Of a stretch of 64,000 nucleotides of DNA, positions 1-8,340 are shown one piece after another. Positions within the stretch are counted from its first letter, which is position 1, and each line of letters begins with the position of its first letter. The translations under genes and the position numbers were made by a program. A model generated the notes under the pieces. It was not told where the DNA came from. It worked only from the letters and a program-made list of their open reading frames with translations, and did no database searches. Location: assembly GCF_013466605.1 (NCBI RefSeq), contig NZ_CP059162.1:5022001-5086000 (forward strand), read 5' to 3'. This DNA is from Pseudomonas chlororaphis subsp. aurantiaca. Lineage in GTDB: Bacteria > Pseudomonadota > Gammaproteobacteria > Pseudomonadales > Pseudomonadaceae.

Positions 1-39
1 ATCGAACGTAATGGCCACTTGCCCGGCAGTTTGCCCTGA
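1..39 (+). CDS. possible C-terminal tail of an upstream gene
   Basis: Frame 1 is open from the window edge to a TGA at 37-39 (12 codons, ending in LPGSLP). It could be the end of a gene that starts outside the window, 28 bases before the cytochrome gene. It is too short to identify and could be chance. Confidence 0.3.
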   Translation: MERNGHLPGSLP

Positions 40-67
40 GGCATAAGAGAGCCACAACTCGACAAGG

Positions 68-1885
68 ATGTTTATCTTGCGCCTCTTATCCCGTGTTTTG
101 CTGCTGATCCTCGCCCTGATCGGCGTTGCCCTGGCCGTGGTCCTGTATTACGTGGCCAATCCGAAATTGCCCGACTATGTGCCCGCCCGGCAGGTGCACT
201 ATCAGGATCAATGGAGCACCGCCGACCGCCAGACCTATTACTTCACGCCCCAGGGTACCCAGGTGAAGGGCCTGCGCTATGAGTGGTTCGCCGCCCTGGA
301 ACTGCCCTTCTCCACGCAGCGCTTTGCCACGCCACAGTACCTGGCCCGCTTCGGTTTCCTGGTGGATCCGGCGCAGCAGGCCAGCGCCGATAATCCGGCG
401 AACCTGCCGGTCGGCTTCACCCGCCATCAGAACCCTGGCAGTCCACAGCAGTACCTGGACATCACCTGCGCCGCCTGCCACACCGGCGAGCTGCGCTACA
501 ACCAGCAGGCCCTGCGGGTCGACGGCGGCTCGGCGCAGCATGTGCTGCCCTCCAGCGTGCCCACCCTGCGCGGCGGCAGCTTCGGCCAGGCGCTGGTCGC
601 CAGCCTGGCGTCGACCTATTACAACCCGTGGAAGTTCGAGCGGTTCGCCCGCAACGTGCTGGGCCAGAACTACGACACCGAGCATGAACAGCTGCGCAAG
701 GATTTCAAGGCATCGCTGGACACCTTCCTGCGCGTCGCCTGGAACGACACCCACCGTGGCCTCTACCCCACCGAAGAAGGCCCCGGGCGTACCGATGCCT
801 TTGGCCGGATCGCCAACGCCAGCTTCGGCGACGCCATCTCCTCCGACAACTATCGGGTGGCCAACGCGCCGGTGGATTACCCCCAGCTGTGGGACATCTG
901 GAGCTTCGACTGGGTGCAGTGGAACGGCTCGGCCCAGCAACCCATGGCCCGCAATATCGGCGAGGCGCTGGGCGTCGGTGCCACCTTGAACTTCTTCGAT
1001 GCCCAGGGCCAGCCACTCAAGGGCGATGCCCGCTACCCGTCGAGCGTTCGGGTGCGCGACCTCAATCGCATCGAAGAAACCCTGCAACGGCTGAAACCGC
1101 CGACCTGGCCCGAAGCCTTGTTCGGCAGCATCGACAAGCCGCTGGCGGCCAAGGGGCGAGCACTGTTCGCGGAAAACTGTGCGGGTTGCCATGTCCCGTC
1201 GGTCACCGAGGTCAACGGACGCCCGGTGCAGCAACTGAAGATGCTGCCGGTCGCGGTGATCGGTACCGACCCCAATACCGCCAACAATATTGCCGACCAG
1301 CGCTATGACCTGAGCGCGCTGCAATGGGATGCCGCCGAACTGGCACAGTCGAATGTCGAATTGCACCCTACGCCCGACGAGCCGCTGGACATGCGCCAAC
1401 TGTCCGCGGCCAAGGGCCTGGCCTATGTCACGGCCTTCGTCGAGGAACGTGCCTACCGGGACGCCCAGGTGACTCCGGCCGAACGGCCACGGCTCGACGG
1501 CTACGGCCTGCCGATCGGCGTTCGCGAACTGCGAGCCTACAAGGCCAGGCCGCTGGCTGGCGTGTGGGCCACCCCGCCCTTCCTGCATAACGGCTCGGTC
1601 CCCAGCCTGTACCAGCTGCTTTCGCCTCAGGACGAACGCGCCAGCACCTTTTATAAAGGCACCTTCGAATACGATCCAAAACACCTGGGCTATCGCACCG
1701 AACCGTTCAAGAACGGCTTCCTGTTCGATACGCGGATCAGCGGCAACCACAACAGTGGACATGAGTTCCGCTCGGGCAAGCGTGGCGGCGGGGTGATCGG
1801 CCGCCTGCTGCAACCCGAGGAACGCTGGGCGCTTCTGGAATACCTGAAGGTGCTGGGTGGGCCGCTGGAGGCGCAGCTGCCATGA
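68..1885 (+). CDS. membrane-anchored di-haem c-type cytochrome (CCP/MauG/RoxA-like)
   Basis: The 605-residue protein has one N-terminal hydrophobic helix (about residues 5-28) that should anchor it facing the periplasm. It has two haem c sites, CAACH at 134-138 and CAGCH at 371-375. Near residue 500 it carries a PPFLHNGSVPSL segment, typical of the bacterial cytochrome c peroxidase/MauG/RoxA superfamily. At 605 residues it is much longer than classical di-haem peroxidases (about 330) and closer to rubber-oxygenase-like cytochromes. A catalase-like gene starts 28 bases after its stop, suggesting a joint oxidative function. Substrate and reaction cannot be told from sequence. The start at 68 has only a weak ribosome site. 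Confidence 0.85.
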   Translation: MFILRLLSRVLLLILALIGVALAVVLYYVANPKLPDYVPARQVHYQDQWSTADRQTYYFTPQGTQVKGLRYEWFAALELPFSTQRFATPQYLARFGFLVDPAQQASADNPANLPVGFTRHQNPGSPQQYLDITCAACHTGELRYNQQALRVDGGSAQHVLPSSVPTLRGGSFGQALVASLASTYYNPWKFERFARNVLGQNYDTEHEQLRKDFKASLDTFLRVAWNDTHRGLYPTEEGPGRTDAFGRIANASFGDAISSDNYRVANAPVDYPQLWDIWSFDWVQWNGSAQQPMARNIGEALGVGATLNFFDAQGQPLKGDARYPSSVRVRDLNRIEETLQRLKPPTWPEALFGSIDKPLAAKGRALFAENCAGCHVPSVTEVNGRPVQQLKMLPVAVIGTDPNTANNIADQRYDLSALQWDAAELAQSNVELHPTPDEPLDMRQLSAAKGLAYVTAFVEERAYRDAQVTPAERPRLDGYGLPIGVRELRAYKARPLAGVWATPPFLHNGSVPSLYQLLSPQDERASTFYKGTFEYDPKHLGYRTEPFKNGFLFDTRISGNHNSGHEFRSGKRGGGVIGRLLQPEERWALLEYLKVLGGPLEAQLP

Positions 1886-1913
1886 CCCAGGCCCTCATCG
1901 AAAGGACGCTTTC

Positions 1914-3050
1914 ATGCTGATCACCTTATGGCTGCGCATGGGTGCGTTGCTGCTCAAGACACTTGTACTGCTGGTGCTGATCGCGTTGCTCGGCTGGGCG
2001 CTGAGCAGCGTCTGGTCGATCTGGCGCTACCAGGGGCCGGTCTCGACCGAAGAACAGGTCCCGCCCGGCGAAGCCGCCATGACCCAGGACATCATCCAGA
2101 CCGCCGTGCGCATCGTCGACCAGCACCGGGATAACACCCGTTACCTGCGCGACGCCCACGCCAAGGCCCACGGCTGCGTAAAGGCCGAGGTCCAGGTGCT
2201 CGAGCAACTGGCACCGCCGTTGCGCCAGGGCGTGTTCGCCGAACCCGGCAAGACCTGGCAAGCCATGATGCGGCTGTCCAACGGCAATGCTTATCCACAG
2301 TTCGACAGCATTCGTGACGCGCGCGGGATGGCGATCAAGTTGTTGAATGTGCCCGGCACCCAGTTATTGAAGGAGCAGCAGGGCCGTGGCGAGCAGGATT
2401 TCGTGATGTTCAACCATCCGAACTTCTTCGTCAGCAATGTCGCCGAGTACCGGCAGAATGTCGCCGCGCAGGCGGACGGAAAAAAGGTCGGAGCCTTTTT
2501 CCCCGGCTGGGATCCACGCACCTGGCAGGTTCGTCATCTGTTCATCGCCCTGGCCACCCTGTCGCCGCCCCCGGCCAGCCCGACGCAAACCCGCTATTTT
2601 TCGGTCTCGCCCTACAAGTTCGGCAGTGCCAACGCCAAGTTCCGCGTCGTACCGGATCCGGACAGCTGCCCGGCGTACAACCTGCCCCCACAGAACCAGA
2701 CCCTGCCCAACTTTCTGCGCAACGCCCTGAACCAGCAGCTGTCGACCGACCGTGTGCCGGCCTGCCTGGTATTGCAGGTGCAGCGCCAGGACCCAAGCCA
2801 CTACATGCCCATCGAAGACACCAGCATCGAATGGCGAGAAAGCGATGCGCCCTTCGAAACCGTGGCGCGAATCAGGATTCCCGCCCAGGACTTCGATACC
2901 CCGCAACAGAACCTGCAATGCGACAACCTGTCCTTCAACCCCTGGTTCGGCCTGGAGGCGCACCGCCCCATCGGCGGCATCAACCGCCTGCGCAAGGCGG
3001 TGTACGAAGCGGTCAGCGACTATCGGCACAGTCGCAACGCCGAGCAGTGA
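1914..3050 (+). CDS. membrane-anchored catalase-family haem protein
   Basis: This 378-residue protein starts at 1914 behind GAAAGGA. A longer reading from 1857 would overlap the upstream gene and lacks a ribosome site. Residues about 8-35 form a membrane helix. The body shows catalase-fold features such as RLSNGNAYP followed by RDARGMAIKLL, which resembles the haem-side region of short catalase-related proteins rather than full catalases (about 480+ residues). It probably works with the preceding di-haem cytochrome, with which it forms a likely two-gene operon closed by the terminator at 3061. True catalase activity is uncertain, since many members of this subgroup act as peroxidases or are uncharacterised. 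Confidence 0.8.
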   Translation: MLITLWLRMGALLLKTLVLLVLIALLGWALSSVWSIWRYQGPVSTEEQVPPGEAAMTQDIIQTAVRIVDQHRDNTRYLRDAHAKAHGCVKAEVQVLEQLAPPLRQGVFAEPGKTWQAMMRLSNGNAYPQFDSIRDARGMAIKLLNVPGTQLLKEQQGRGEQDFVMFNHPNFFVSNVAEYRQNVAAQADGKKVGAFFPGWDPRTWQVRHLFIALATLSPPPASPTQTRYFSVSPYKFGSANAKFRVVPDPDSCPAYNLPPQNQTLPNFLRNALNQQLSTDRVPACLVLQVQRQDPSHYMPIEDTSIEWRESDAPFETVARIRIPAQDFDTPQQNLQCDNLSFNPWFGLEAHRPIGGINRLRKAVYEAVSDYRHSRNAEQ

Positions 3051-3060
3051 GCCACAAACG

Positions 3061-3089
3061 AAAAAAGCGGCCCGCAGGCCGCTTTTTTT
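3061..3089. terminator. rho-independent terminator after the cytochrome/catalase pair
   Basis: GCGGCC-CGCA-GGCCGC stem flanked by an A-run on the left and seven T on the right. It lies 10 bases after the stop at 3050. The A-run makes it potentially bidirectional. Confidence 0.9.
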
Positions 3090-3117
3090 GGGGAATATTT
3101 GCATATCCCAGACAGCA

Positions 3118-3142
3118 GAAAGCCCGCGTTAGCGGGCTTTCT
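3118..3142 (-). terminator. terminator of tRNA pair 1
   Basis: Stem AAAGCCCGC / GCGGGCTTT with a TTAA-like loop, about 40 bases beyond the tRNA-Asp 3' end on the minus strand. An identical stem follows the second tRNA pair. Confidence 0.85.
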
Positions 3143-3180
3143 GTAATGAGCTGGCGTTCAGTATTCCAGCTCATCGAATA

Positions 3181-3257
3181 TGGCGCAGCGGACGGGACTC
3201 GAACCCGCGACCCCCGGCGTGACAGGCCGGTATTCTAACCGACTGAACTACCGCTGC
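3181..3257 (-). tRNA. tRNA-Asp (GTC), copy 1
   Basis: Read on the minus strand it is a 77-nt cloverleaf with CCA encoded. The acceptor GCAGCGG pairs with CCGCTGC. The anticodon loop CTGTCAC gives anticodon GTC, and the T-arm has GGTTCGAGTCC. It lies 19 bases downstream of tRNA-Val copy 1 and is probably cotranscribed with it. Confidence 0.97.
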
Positions 3258-3276
3258 GCGTAGCGTTGAAAGCAAG

Positions 3277-3352
3277 TGGTGGGTGATGACGGGATCGAAC
3301 CGCCGACCCTCTGCTTGTAAGGCAGATGCTCTCCCAGCTGAGCTAATCACCC
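3277..3352 (-). tRNA. tRNA-Val (TAC), copy 1
   Basis: 76 nt on the minus strand with encoded CCA. The acceptor GGGTGAT pairs with ATCACCC. The anticodon loop CTTACAA gives anticodon TAC. It differs from copy 2 only by one base in the D-stem (CAGCTGGG here, CAGCCGGG there). The upstream region has only a weak promoter (AATAAT-like -10 before GCGCCCC). Confidence 0.97.
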
Positions 3353-3473
3353 TTTACCTTCGTTGCGGGGCGCATTATTACACAGAAATTCATAACGTGC
3401 TGATTTAAATAATAAAATTATAAAAAAAAGCTGAATTTCGATGTATCGGACGCCGCGCATGAAACACAGGCAT

Positions 3474-3501
3474 AAAAAAGCCCGCGTTAGCGGGCTTTCT
3501 A
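3474..3501 (-). terminator. terminator of tRNA pair 2
   Basis: AAAAAAGCCCGC / GCGGGCTTTCT hairpin, the same stem as at 3118-3142. It separates the two duplicated tRNA units. Confidence 0.85.
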
Positions 3502-3538
3502 TGATGACCTGGCGTTCAGTGTTCCAGGTCATCGAATA

Positions 3539-3615
3539 TGGCGCAGCGGACGGGACTCGAACCCGCGACCCCCGGCGTGACAGGCCGGTATTCTAACCGA
3601 CTGAACTACCGCTGC
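3539..3615 (-). tRNA. tRNA-Asp (GTC), copy 2
   Basis: Identical over its 77 nt to the copy at 3181-3257, with anticodon GTC and encoded CCA. It is part of a tandem duplication of the Val-Asp unit with its terminator. Confidence 0.97.
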
Positions 3616-3634
3616 GCGTAACACTGAAAGCGAA

Positions 3635-3710
3635 TGGTGGGTGATGACGGGATCGAACCGCCGACCCTCTGCTTGTAAGGCAGATGCTCTCCCGGCTGAG
3701 CTAATCACCC
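3635..3710 (-). tRNA. tRNA-Val (TAC), copy 2
   Basis: 76 nt with anticodon TAC and encoded CCA. It is the first gene after the strong promoter at 3732-3760. One D-stem base differs from copy 1. Confidence 0.97.
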
Positions 3711-3731
3711 TTCACGTTCGGTGTGGCGCGC

Positions 3732-3760
3732 ATTCTACGGAGCGTCCCCTACTCTGGCAA
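3732..3760 (-). promoter_or_regulatory. sigma70 promoter of tRNA pair 2
   Basis: On the minus strand: -35 TTGCCA (3755-3760), a 17-base spacer, and -10 TAGAAT (3732-3737). A GCGCGCC discriminator follows, as is usual for stringently controlled stable-RNA promoters. Confidence 0.75.
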
Positions 3761-3870
3761 GCACTTTTTAAAATAATTTTTTCAGGCCTTCCAAAGGCTT
3801 AGCGGAGGGTTGGCCTATGGAGCTGCGCGGAGAATAATGCCCCCCTTTGTATAAAGGAGAGATTCACCCC

Positions 3871-4791
3871 ATGTGGTTCAAGAACCTGCTTATCTATCGC
3901 CTGACCCAAGATCTGCCCTTTGATGCTGAGGCGCTGGAAACCGCACTGGCCACCAAACTGGCGCGTCCATGTGCAAGCCAGGAGTTGACCACTTACGGTT
4001 TCGTCGCGCCATTCGGCAAAGGCGAAGATGCGCCGCTGGTACACGTCAGCCAGGACTTCCTGCTGGTCGCCGCACGCAAGGAAGAACGTATTCTGCCTGG
4101 CAGCGTGGTGCGCGACGCGGTCAAGGAAAAGGTCGAAGAGATCGAAGCCGAGCAAATGCGCAAGGTCTATAAAAAGGAACGCGACCAGATCAAGGATGAA
4201 ATCATCCAGGCCTTCCTGCCGCGCGCCTTTATCCGTCGCTCCTCGACTTTCGCCGCCATCGCACCGAAACAGGGCCTGATCCTGGTCAACTCGGCCAGCC
4301 CGAAACGCGCCGAAGACCTGCTCTCCACCCTGCGCGAAGTACTCGGCACCCTGCCGGTGCGTCCGTTGACCGTGAAGACCGCGCCGACCGCAATCATGAC
4401 CGACTGGGTGAAAACCCAACAAGCCGCCGACGACTTCTTCGTCCTCGACGAGTGCGAACTGCGCGACACCCACGAAGACGGCGGCATCGTCCGTTGCAAG
4501 CGCCAGGACCTGACCAGCGAAGAAATCCAGCTGCACCTGAGCACCGGCAAGGTGGTCACCCAATTGTCCCTGGCCTGGCAGGACAAGCTGTCCTTCATGC
4601 TCGACGACAAGATGACGGTCAAGCGCCTGAAGTTCGAAGACCTGCTGCAGGATCAGGCGGAACAGGACGGCGGCGACGAAGCCCTCGGCCAACTGGACGC
4701 CAGCTTCACCCTGATGATGCTGACCTTCGGCGATTTCCTCCCGGCGCTGTTCGAAGCCCTGGGTGGCGAAGAGATTCCACAAGGCATCTGA
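3871..4791 (+). CDS. rdgC: recombination-associated protein RdgC
   Basis: 306 residues starting [11 protein letters not shown], the characteristic start of RdgC. RdgC is a ring-shaped dimeric DNA-binding protein that modulates RecA filament formation and is nucleoid associated. The start at 3871 follows AAAGGAGA, and an in-frame ATG at 3847 lies upstream of that site. Length and the central segment [18 protein letters not shown] match the family. It is monocistronic and followed by a REP-like repeat and a terminator at 4871. Confidence 0.96.
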   Translation: MWFKNLLIYRLTQDLPFDAEALETALATKLARPCASQELTTYGFVAPFGKGEDAPLVHVSQDFLLVAARKEERILPGSVVRDAVKEKVEEIEAEQMRKVYKKERDQIKDEIIQAFLPRAFIRRSSTFAAIAPKQGLILVNSASPKRAEDLLSTLREVLGTLPVRPLTVKTAPTAIMTDWVKTQQAADDFFVLDECELRDTHEDGGIVRCKRQDLTSEEIQLHLSTGKVVTQLSLAWQDKLSFMLDDKMTVKRLKFEDLLQDQAEQDGGDEALGQLDASFTLMMLTFGDFLPALFEALGGEEIPQGI

Positions 4792-4796
4792 CCTTG

Positions 4797-4866
4797 TAGC
4801 AGCCAGCTGGCTGGCGGCCGGCCGCCTCCGGCCTTATCGCCAGCCCGCTCGCTCCTGCAGGAGCCT
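4797..4866. repeat. REP-like palindromic repeat
   Basis: Contains CTGCAGGAGCGAGCGGGCTG (read on the minus strand) and adjoining GC-rich dyads. This resembles the extragenic GAGCGAGC repeats common in P. fluorescens-group genomes. It sits between the rdgC stop and its terminator. Confidence 0.55.
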
Positions 4867-4870
4867 CACA

Positions 4871-4898
4871 GACGCCACCGCTTTCGGTGGCGTTTTCA
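4871..4898 (+). terminator. terminator after rdgC
   Basis: GCCACCG-CTTT-CGGTGGC stem followed by GTTTTC, just before the next gene. Confidence 0.8.
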
Positions 4899-4916
4899 TA
4901 TAAGAAGGAACAGGCC

Positions 4917-5882
4917 ATGCGTGCACTGGCAGCATTAAGTCGTTTTGTCGGCAATACTTTTGCCTACTGGGTACTGATTTTCGCGGTGGTGGCGTTCTTG
5001 CAACCGGGCTGGTTCATCGGCCTCAAGGGCGCCATCGTGCCGCTGCTGGGCCTGGTGATGTTCGGCATGGGCCTGACCCTGAAGCTCGAAGACTTCGCCG
5101 AAGTCGCCCGCCATCCATGGCGCGTGGCCCTGGGCGTGGTTGCGCATTTCGTGATCATGCCGGGCGTGGCCTGGTTGCTGTGCCAGGTCTTCCACCTGCC
5201 GCCGGAGATCGCCGTCGGTGTGATTCTGGTCGGCTGCTGCCCGAGTGGTACTTCGTCCAACGTCATGACCTGGCTGGCCCGCGGCGATCTGGCGCTGTCG
5301 GTGGCGATCGCCGCCGTCACCACCCTGCTGGCGCCGCTGCTGACGCCGGCCCTGATCTGGCTGCTGGCCTCGGCCTGGCTGCCGGTTTCGTTCATGGAGC
5401 TGTTCTGGTCGATCCTGCAAGTGGTGCTGCTGCCGATCGTGCTCGGGGTGATTGCCCAGCGCGTGCTCGGCGACCGGGTGCGGCATGCGGTGGAGGTATT
5501 GCCGCTGGTGTCGGTGGTCAGCATCGTGATCATCGTCACCGCGGTGGTGGCCGCCAGCCAGGCGAAAATCGCCGAGTCCGGCCTGCTGATCATGGCCGTG
5601 GTGATGCTGCATAACAGCTTCGGTTACCTGCTGGGTTACTTCACCGGCCGCCTGTTCAAGCTGCCGTTGGCGCAACGCAAATCCCTGGCCCTGGAAGTCG
5701 GCATGCAGAACTCCGGCCTCGGTGCCGCCCTGGCCAGCGCGCACTTCTCGCCGCTGGCGGCGGTGCCGAGCGCACTGTTCAGCGTCTGGCACAACATTTC
5801 CGGGGCGCTGCTTTCCACCTGGTTCCGCCGCATGAGCGAAAAGGACGACCGCGTACTGGCCGCCCTGCAGGCGAGCGACTGA
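4917..5882 (+). CDS. bile acid:sodium symporter (BASS) family transporter
   Basis: 321 residues with about nine or ten hydrophobic segments. It shows the family hallmarks GCCPSGTSSNVMTWLARGDLA (around residue 110) and EVGMQNSGLGAALA (around residue 265), which form the crossover ion/substrate site. Related proteins move organic anions with sodium, including pantoate or keto-acids in bacteria; the substrate here is unknown. The start at 4917 follows AAGAAGGAACAGG, and an earlier in-frame ATG at 4887 lies inside the preceding terminator. It stands alone between terminators and the riboswitch of the next gene. Confidence 0.9.
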   Translation: MRALAALSRFVGNTFAYWVLIFAVVAFLQPGWFIGLKGAIVPLLGLVMFGMGLTLKLEDFAEVARHPWRVALGVVAHFVIMPGVAWLLCQVFHLPPEIAVGVILVGCCPSGTSSNVMTWLARGDLALSVAIAAVTTLLAPLLTPALIWLLASAWLPVSFMELFWSILQVVLLPIVLGVIAQRVLGDRVRHAVEVLPLVSVVSIVIIVTAVVAASQAKIAESGLLIMAVVMLHNSFGYLLGYFTGRLFKLPLAQRKSLALEVGMQNSGLGAALASAHFSPLAAVPSALFSVWHNISGALLSTWFRRMSEKDDRVLAALQASD

Positions 5883-5890
5883 GGAGAAAC

Positions 5891-5922
5891 TTGATCCCCG
5901 GATCAATGATGGGCACTATACT
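5891..5922 (+). promoter_or_regulatory. possible promoter of the guanidine-regulated gdx gene
   Basis: A TATACT -10 box lies at 5917-5922, seven bases before the first riboswitch stem. Upstream is a TTGATCCCCGGATCAA palindrome whose TTGATC could serve as a -35 box, but the 20-base spacing is long. Confidence 0.35.
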
Positions 5923-5927
5923 GCGCA

Positions 5928-5982
5928 ACGCGGGGACGACCCCGCGGCTCGATCGAGCCATTAATCTGGGGACGACCCCGTC
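5928..5982 (+). ncRNA. guanidine-II (mini-ykkC) riboswitch
   Basis: Two adjacent hairpins carry identical ACGA tetraloops. The first is GCGGGG-ACGA-CCCCGC (5930-5945) and the second GGGG-ACGA-CCCC (5968-5979). They are joined by a 22-base linker and end 10 bases before a GGAGGT ribosome site. Twin ACGR-capped stems upstream of an SMR exporter are the defining layout of mini-ykkC. Guanidinium bridging the two loops is known to expose the ribosome site, so translational activation of the exporter is expected. Confidence 0.93.
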
Positions 5983-5999
5983 AATCGATGGAGGTCATC

Positions 6000-6317
6000 A
6001 TGTCCTGGATCATTCTGTTTTTCGCCGGCCTGTTCGAAGTGGGCTGGGCCGTCGGCCTCAAGTACACCGACGGTTTCAGTCGCCCTCTCCCCACTGCCCT
6101 GACCATCGCCGCCATGGCGGTCAGCCTCGGCCTGCTGGGGCTGGCCATGAAGGAGCTGCCGCTGGGCACCGCCTATGCCATCTGGACCGGGGTCGGCGCA
6201 GTCGGCACGGTGATCGCCGGGATCATTCTGTTCGGTGAGTCCATGGCGCTGTTCCGCCTGGCCAGCGTGGCACTGATCATTACCGGGCTGATCGGCTTGA
6301 AGGTCAGCACGGCCTGA
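6000..6317 (+). CDS. gdx: guanidinium exporter Gdx (SugE-type SMR)
   Basis: 105 residues with four membrane helices. The essential proton/substrate glutamate is E13 in [16 protein letters not shown], and [15 protein letters not shown] is the SMR signature of helix 3. Members of this subgroup act as dual-topology dimers and exchange guanidinium for protons in the inner membrane. The start at 6000 follows GGAGGT, with an in-frame ATG at 5988 rejected. The guanidine-II riboswitch directly upstream supports the guanidinium role over the older SugE naming. It is convergent with the MFS-acyltransferase gene across a shared terminator. Confidence 0.95.
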   Translation: MSWIILFFAGLFEVGWAVGLKYTDGFSRPLPTALTIAAMAVSLGLLGLAMKELPLGTAYAIWTGVGAVGTVIAGIILFGESMALFRLASVALIITGLIGLKVSTA

Positions 6318-6335
6318 TACAAGCAAGCGCCCCAA

Positions 6336-6367
6336 CAAAAACGCCCACAACTCTGTGGGCGTTTTTA
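6336..6367. terminator. bidirectional terminator between gdx and the MFS-acyltransferase gene
   Basis: AAAAACGCCCACA-ACTC-TGTGGGCGTTTTT hairpin. The A-run and T-run on either side serve both convergent genes. Confidence 0.92.
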
Positions 6368-6381
6368 TAGGCGCTGGAAAC

Positions 6382-8256
6382 CTAGCGCACGCTACCGCGC
6401 AACTCGCCCACCAGGGTTTGCAAACGGGCCGGTTCGGCACTGTCGGCTGTTACGGCCGAACCAGCCACCAGGGTCACTCGCGACCACAGGCGGCGGAACA
6501 GCCCCTTGCTTGGATCGCGGCTGAAGAAGCTGCCCCACAGCCCCCGCAACGCCAGCGGAATCACCGGTACCGGCGTCTCTTCGAGAATCCGCGTCAGCCC
6601 ACCCTTGAACTCATTGATCTCGCCATCGGCGGTCAACTTGCCTTCCGGGAAGATGCACACCAGCTCGCCATCCTTGAGGTAGCGGGCAATTTGGGTGAAC
6701 GCCCTTTCGTAGATCTGGATGTCCTCGTTGCGCCCGGCAATCGGAATGGTCCCGGCGGTACGGAAGATGAAGTTGAGCACCGGCAGGTTGTAGATCTTGT
6801 AATACATCACGAAACGAATCGGCCGCCGCACCGCGCCACCGATCAGCAAGGCATCGACGAAGGACACGTGATTGCACACCAGCAACGCCGCGCCTTCGTC
6901 CGGGATCGCCTCCAGGTTGCGATGCTCGACCCGGTACATGGAATGGCTGAGCAGCCAGATCATGAAACGCATGCTGAACTCGGGGACGATCTTGAAGATG
7001 TAGGCGTTGACCGCGATGTTCAGCAGCGACACCACCAGGAACAGCTGCGGGATCGACAGCTTGGCCAGGCTCAGCAACACGATCGAGACGATCGCCGACA
7101 CCACCATGAACAGCGCGTTGAGAATGTTATTCGCGGCAATCACCCGTGCCCGCTCGTTCTCCGGGGTCCGCGACTGGATCAGGGCATACAGCGGCACGAT
7201 GTAGAAACCGCCGAAGATGCCCAGGCCGAGAATATCGATCAGCACCCACCAGGCGTGGCCATAACCAAGCACCTCGATCCAGCCGTAACCCGCCTCGCTT
7301 GGCGGGATCCCGCCGGAATGCCACCACAGCAGCAGGCCGAATATCGTCAGGCCGAACGAGCCAAAGGGCACCAGGCCGATCTCGACCTTACGACCCGAAA
7401 GCTTCTCGCAGAGCATGGAACCGACAGCGATCCCCACCGAGAACACGGTGAGGATCAGCGTGACCACCGTCTCGTCCCCATGCATCCACTCCTTGGCGTA
7501 GGCCGGAATCTGCGTCAGGTAGATCGCCCCGACAAACCAGAACCACGAGTTGCCGACGATCGAGCGTGACACCGCAGGGGTCTGCCCCAGGCCCAGGCGC
7601 AGGGTGGCCCAGGACTGACTGAAGATATTCCAGTCCAGGCGCAGGTCCGGGGTGGCCGCCGCGGCCCGGGGAATGCCCCGGCTGGCGAGGTAACCGAGTA
7701 CGGCGACGGCGATGATCGCCGTCGAGACGATGGATGCGTAATGGGCCGAGGACATCATGATCCCCGCGCCAATGGTCCCGGCGAGAATCGCCAGGAAGGT
7801 GCCCATTTCCACCAGGCCGTTGCCGCCGACCAATTCTTCCTCCCGCAGCGCCTGGGGCAGGATCGAGTATTTCACCGGGCCGAACAGCGCCGAGTGGGTG
7901 CCCATGGCGAACAGCGCCAGCAGCATCAGCGACAGGTGATCGAAGACAAAACCCACCGCCCCCACCGCCATGATCACGATCTCGCCGAGCTTGATCAGGC
8001 GGATCAACGCGTCCTTGGCGAACTTCTCGCCGAATTGCCCGGCCAGCGCCGAGAACAGGAAGAACGGCAGGATAAACAGCAAGGCGCAGAGGTTGACCCA
8101 GATCGAGCGGTCTCCCTCGATGGCCAGCTTGTAGAGAATGGCGAGGATCAGCGACTGCTTGAAGATGTTGTCGTTGAACGCACCGAGGGACTGAGTGATG
8201 AAAAATGGCAGGAAACGCCGTGTACGAAGCAAGGTGAACTGTGAGGGGTGACTCAT
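6382..8256 (-). CDS. MFS transporter fused to a PlsC-type acyltransferase
   Basis: 624 residues. The first ~420 form a 12-helix MFS domain like the lysophospholipid flippase LplT. The remainder is a 1-acylglycerol-phosphate acyltransferase-like domain with the catalytic HX4D (NHVSFVD, H463 and D468) and the FPEGKLT substrate motif. Known family logic: lysophospholipid is flipped to the cytosolic side and re-acylated. In enterobacteria LplT and the acyltransferase Aas are separate; here one chain would couple both steps. Whether it uses acyl-ACP is unknown because no AMP-ligase domain is present. The start is MSHPSQFTLLRTRRF. Confidence 0.88.
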   Translation of the reverse strand: MSHPSQFTLLRTRRFLPFFITQSLGAFNDNIFKQSLILAILYKLAIEGDRSIWVNLCALLFILPFFLFSALAGQFGEKFAKDALIRLIKLGEIVIMAVGAVGFVFDHLSLMLLALFAMGTHSALFGPVKYSILPQALREEELVGGNGLVEMGTFLAILAGTIGAGIMMSSAHYASIVSTAIIAVAVLGYLASRGIPRAAAATPDLRLDWNIFSQSWATLRLGLGQTPAVSRSIVGNSWFWFVGAIYLTQIPAYAKEWMHGDETVVTLILTVFSVGIAVGSMLCEKLSGRKVEIGLVPFGSFGLTIFGLLLWWHSGGIPPSEAGYGWIEVLGYGHAWWVLIDILGLGIFGGFYIVPLYALIQSRTPENERARVIAANNILNALFMVVSAIVSIVLLSLAKLSIPQLFLVVSLLNIAVNAYIFKIVPEFSMRFMIWLLSHSMYRVEHRNLEAIPDEGAALLVCNHVSFVDALLIGGAVRRPIRFVMYYKIYNLPVLNFIFRTAGTIPIAGRNEDIQIYERAFTQIARYLKDGELVCIFPEGKLTADGEINEFKGGLTRILEETPVPVIPLALRGLWGSFFSRDPSKGLFRRLWSRVTLVAGSAVTADSAEPARLQTLVGELRGSVR

Positions 8257-8340
8257 CTTCCATGTCCCTGAGTGGCTTGGATGCTGTTATTGGATTATCG
8301 ATCTTCGATCCAGGCCACAACCTTACCTAAAGTTCGCGGA

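Noticed and set aside
86..1813. Long open frame on the minus strand opposite the di-haem cytochrome
   Set aside because: It mirrors the coding gene in a GC-rich genome. It has no domain or ribosome site, and the plus strand has haem motifs.
3181..3710. tRNA genes as island attachment site
   Set aside because: They are 18 kb from the island; the repeated sequences are explained by tandem duplication and no integrase is present.
3799..4782. Minus-strand open frame opposite rdgC
   Set aside because: RdgC is recognised on the plus strand with a proper ribosome site.
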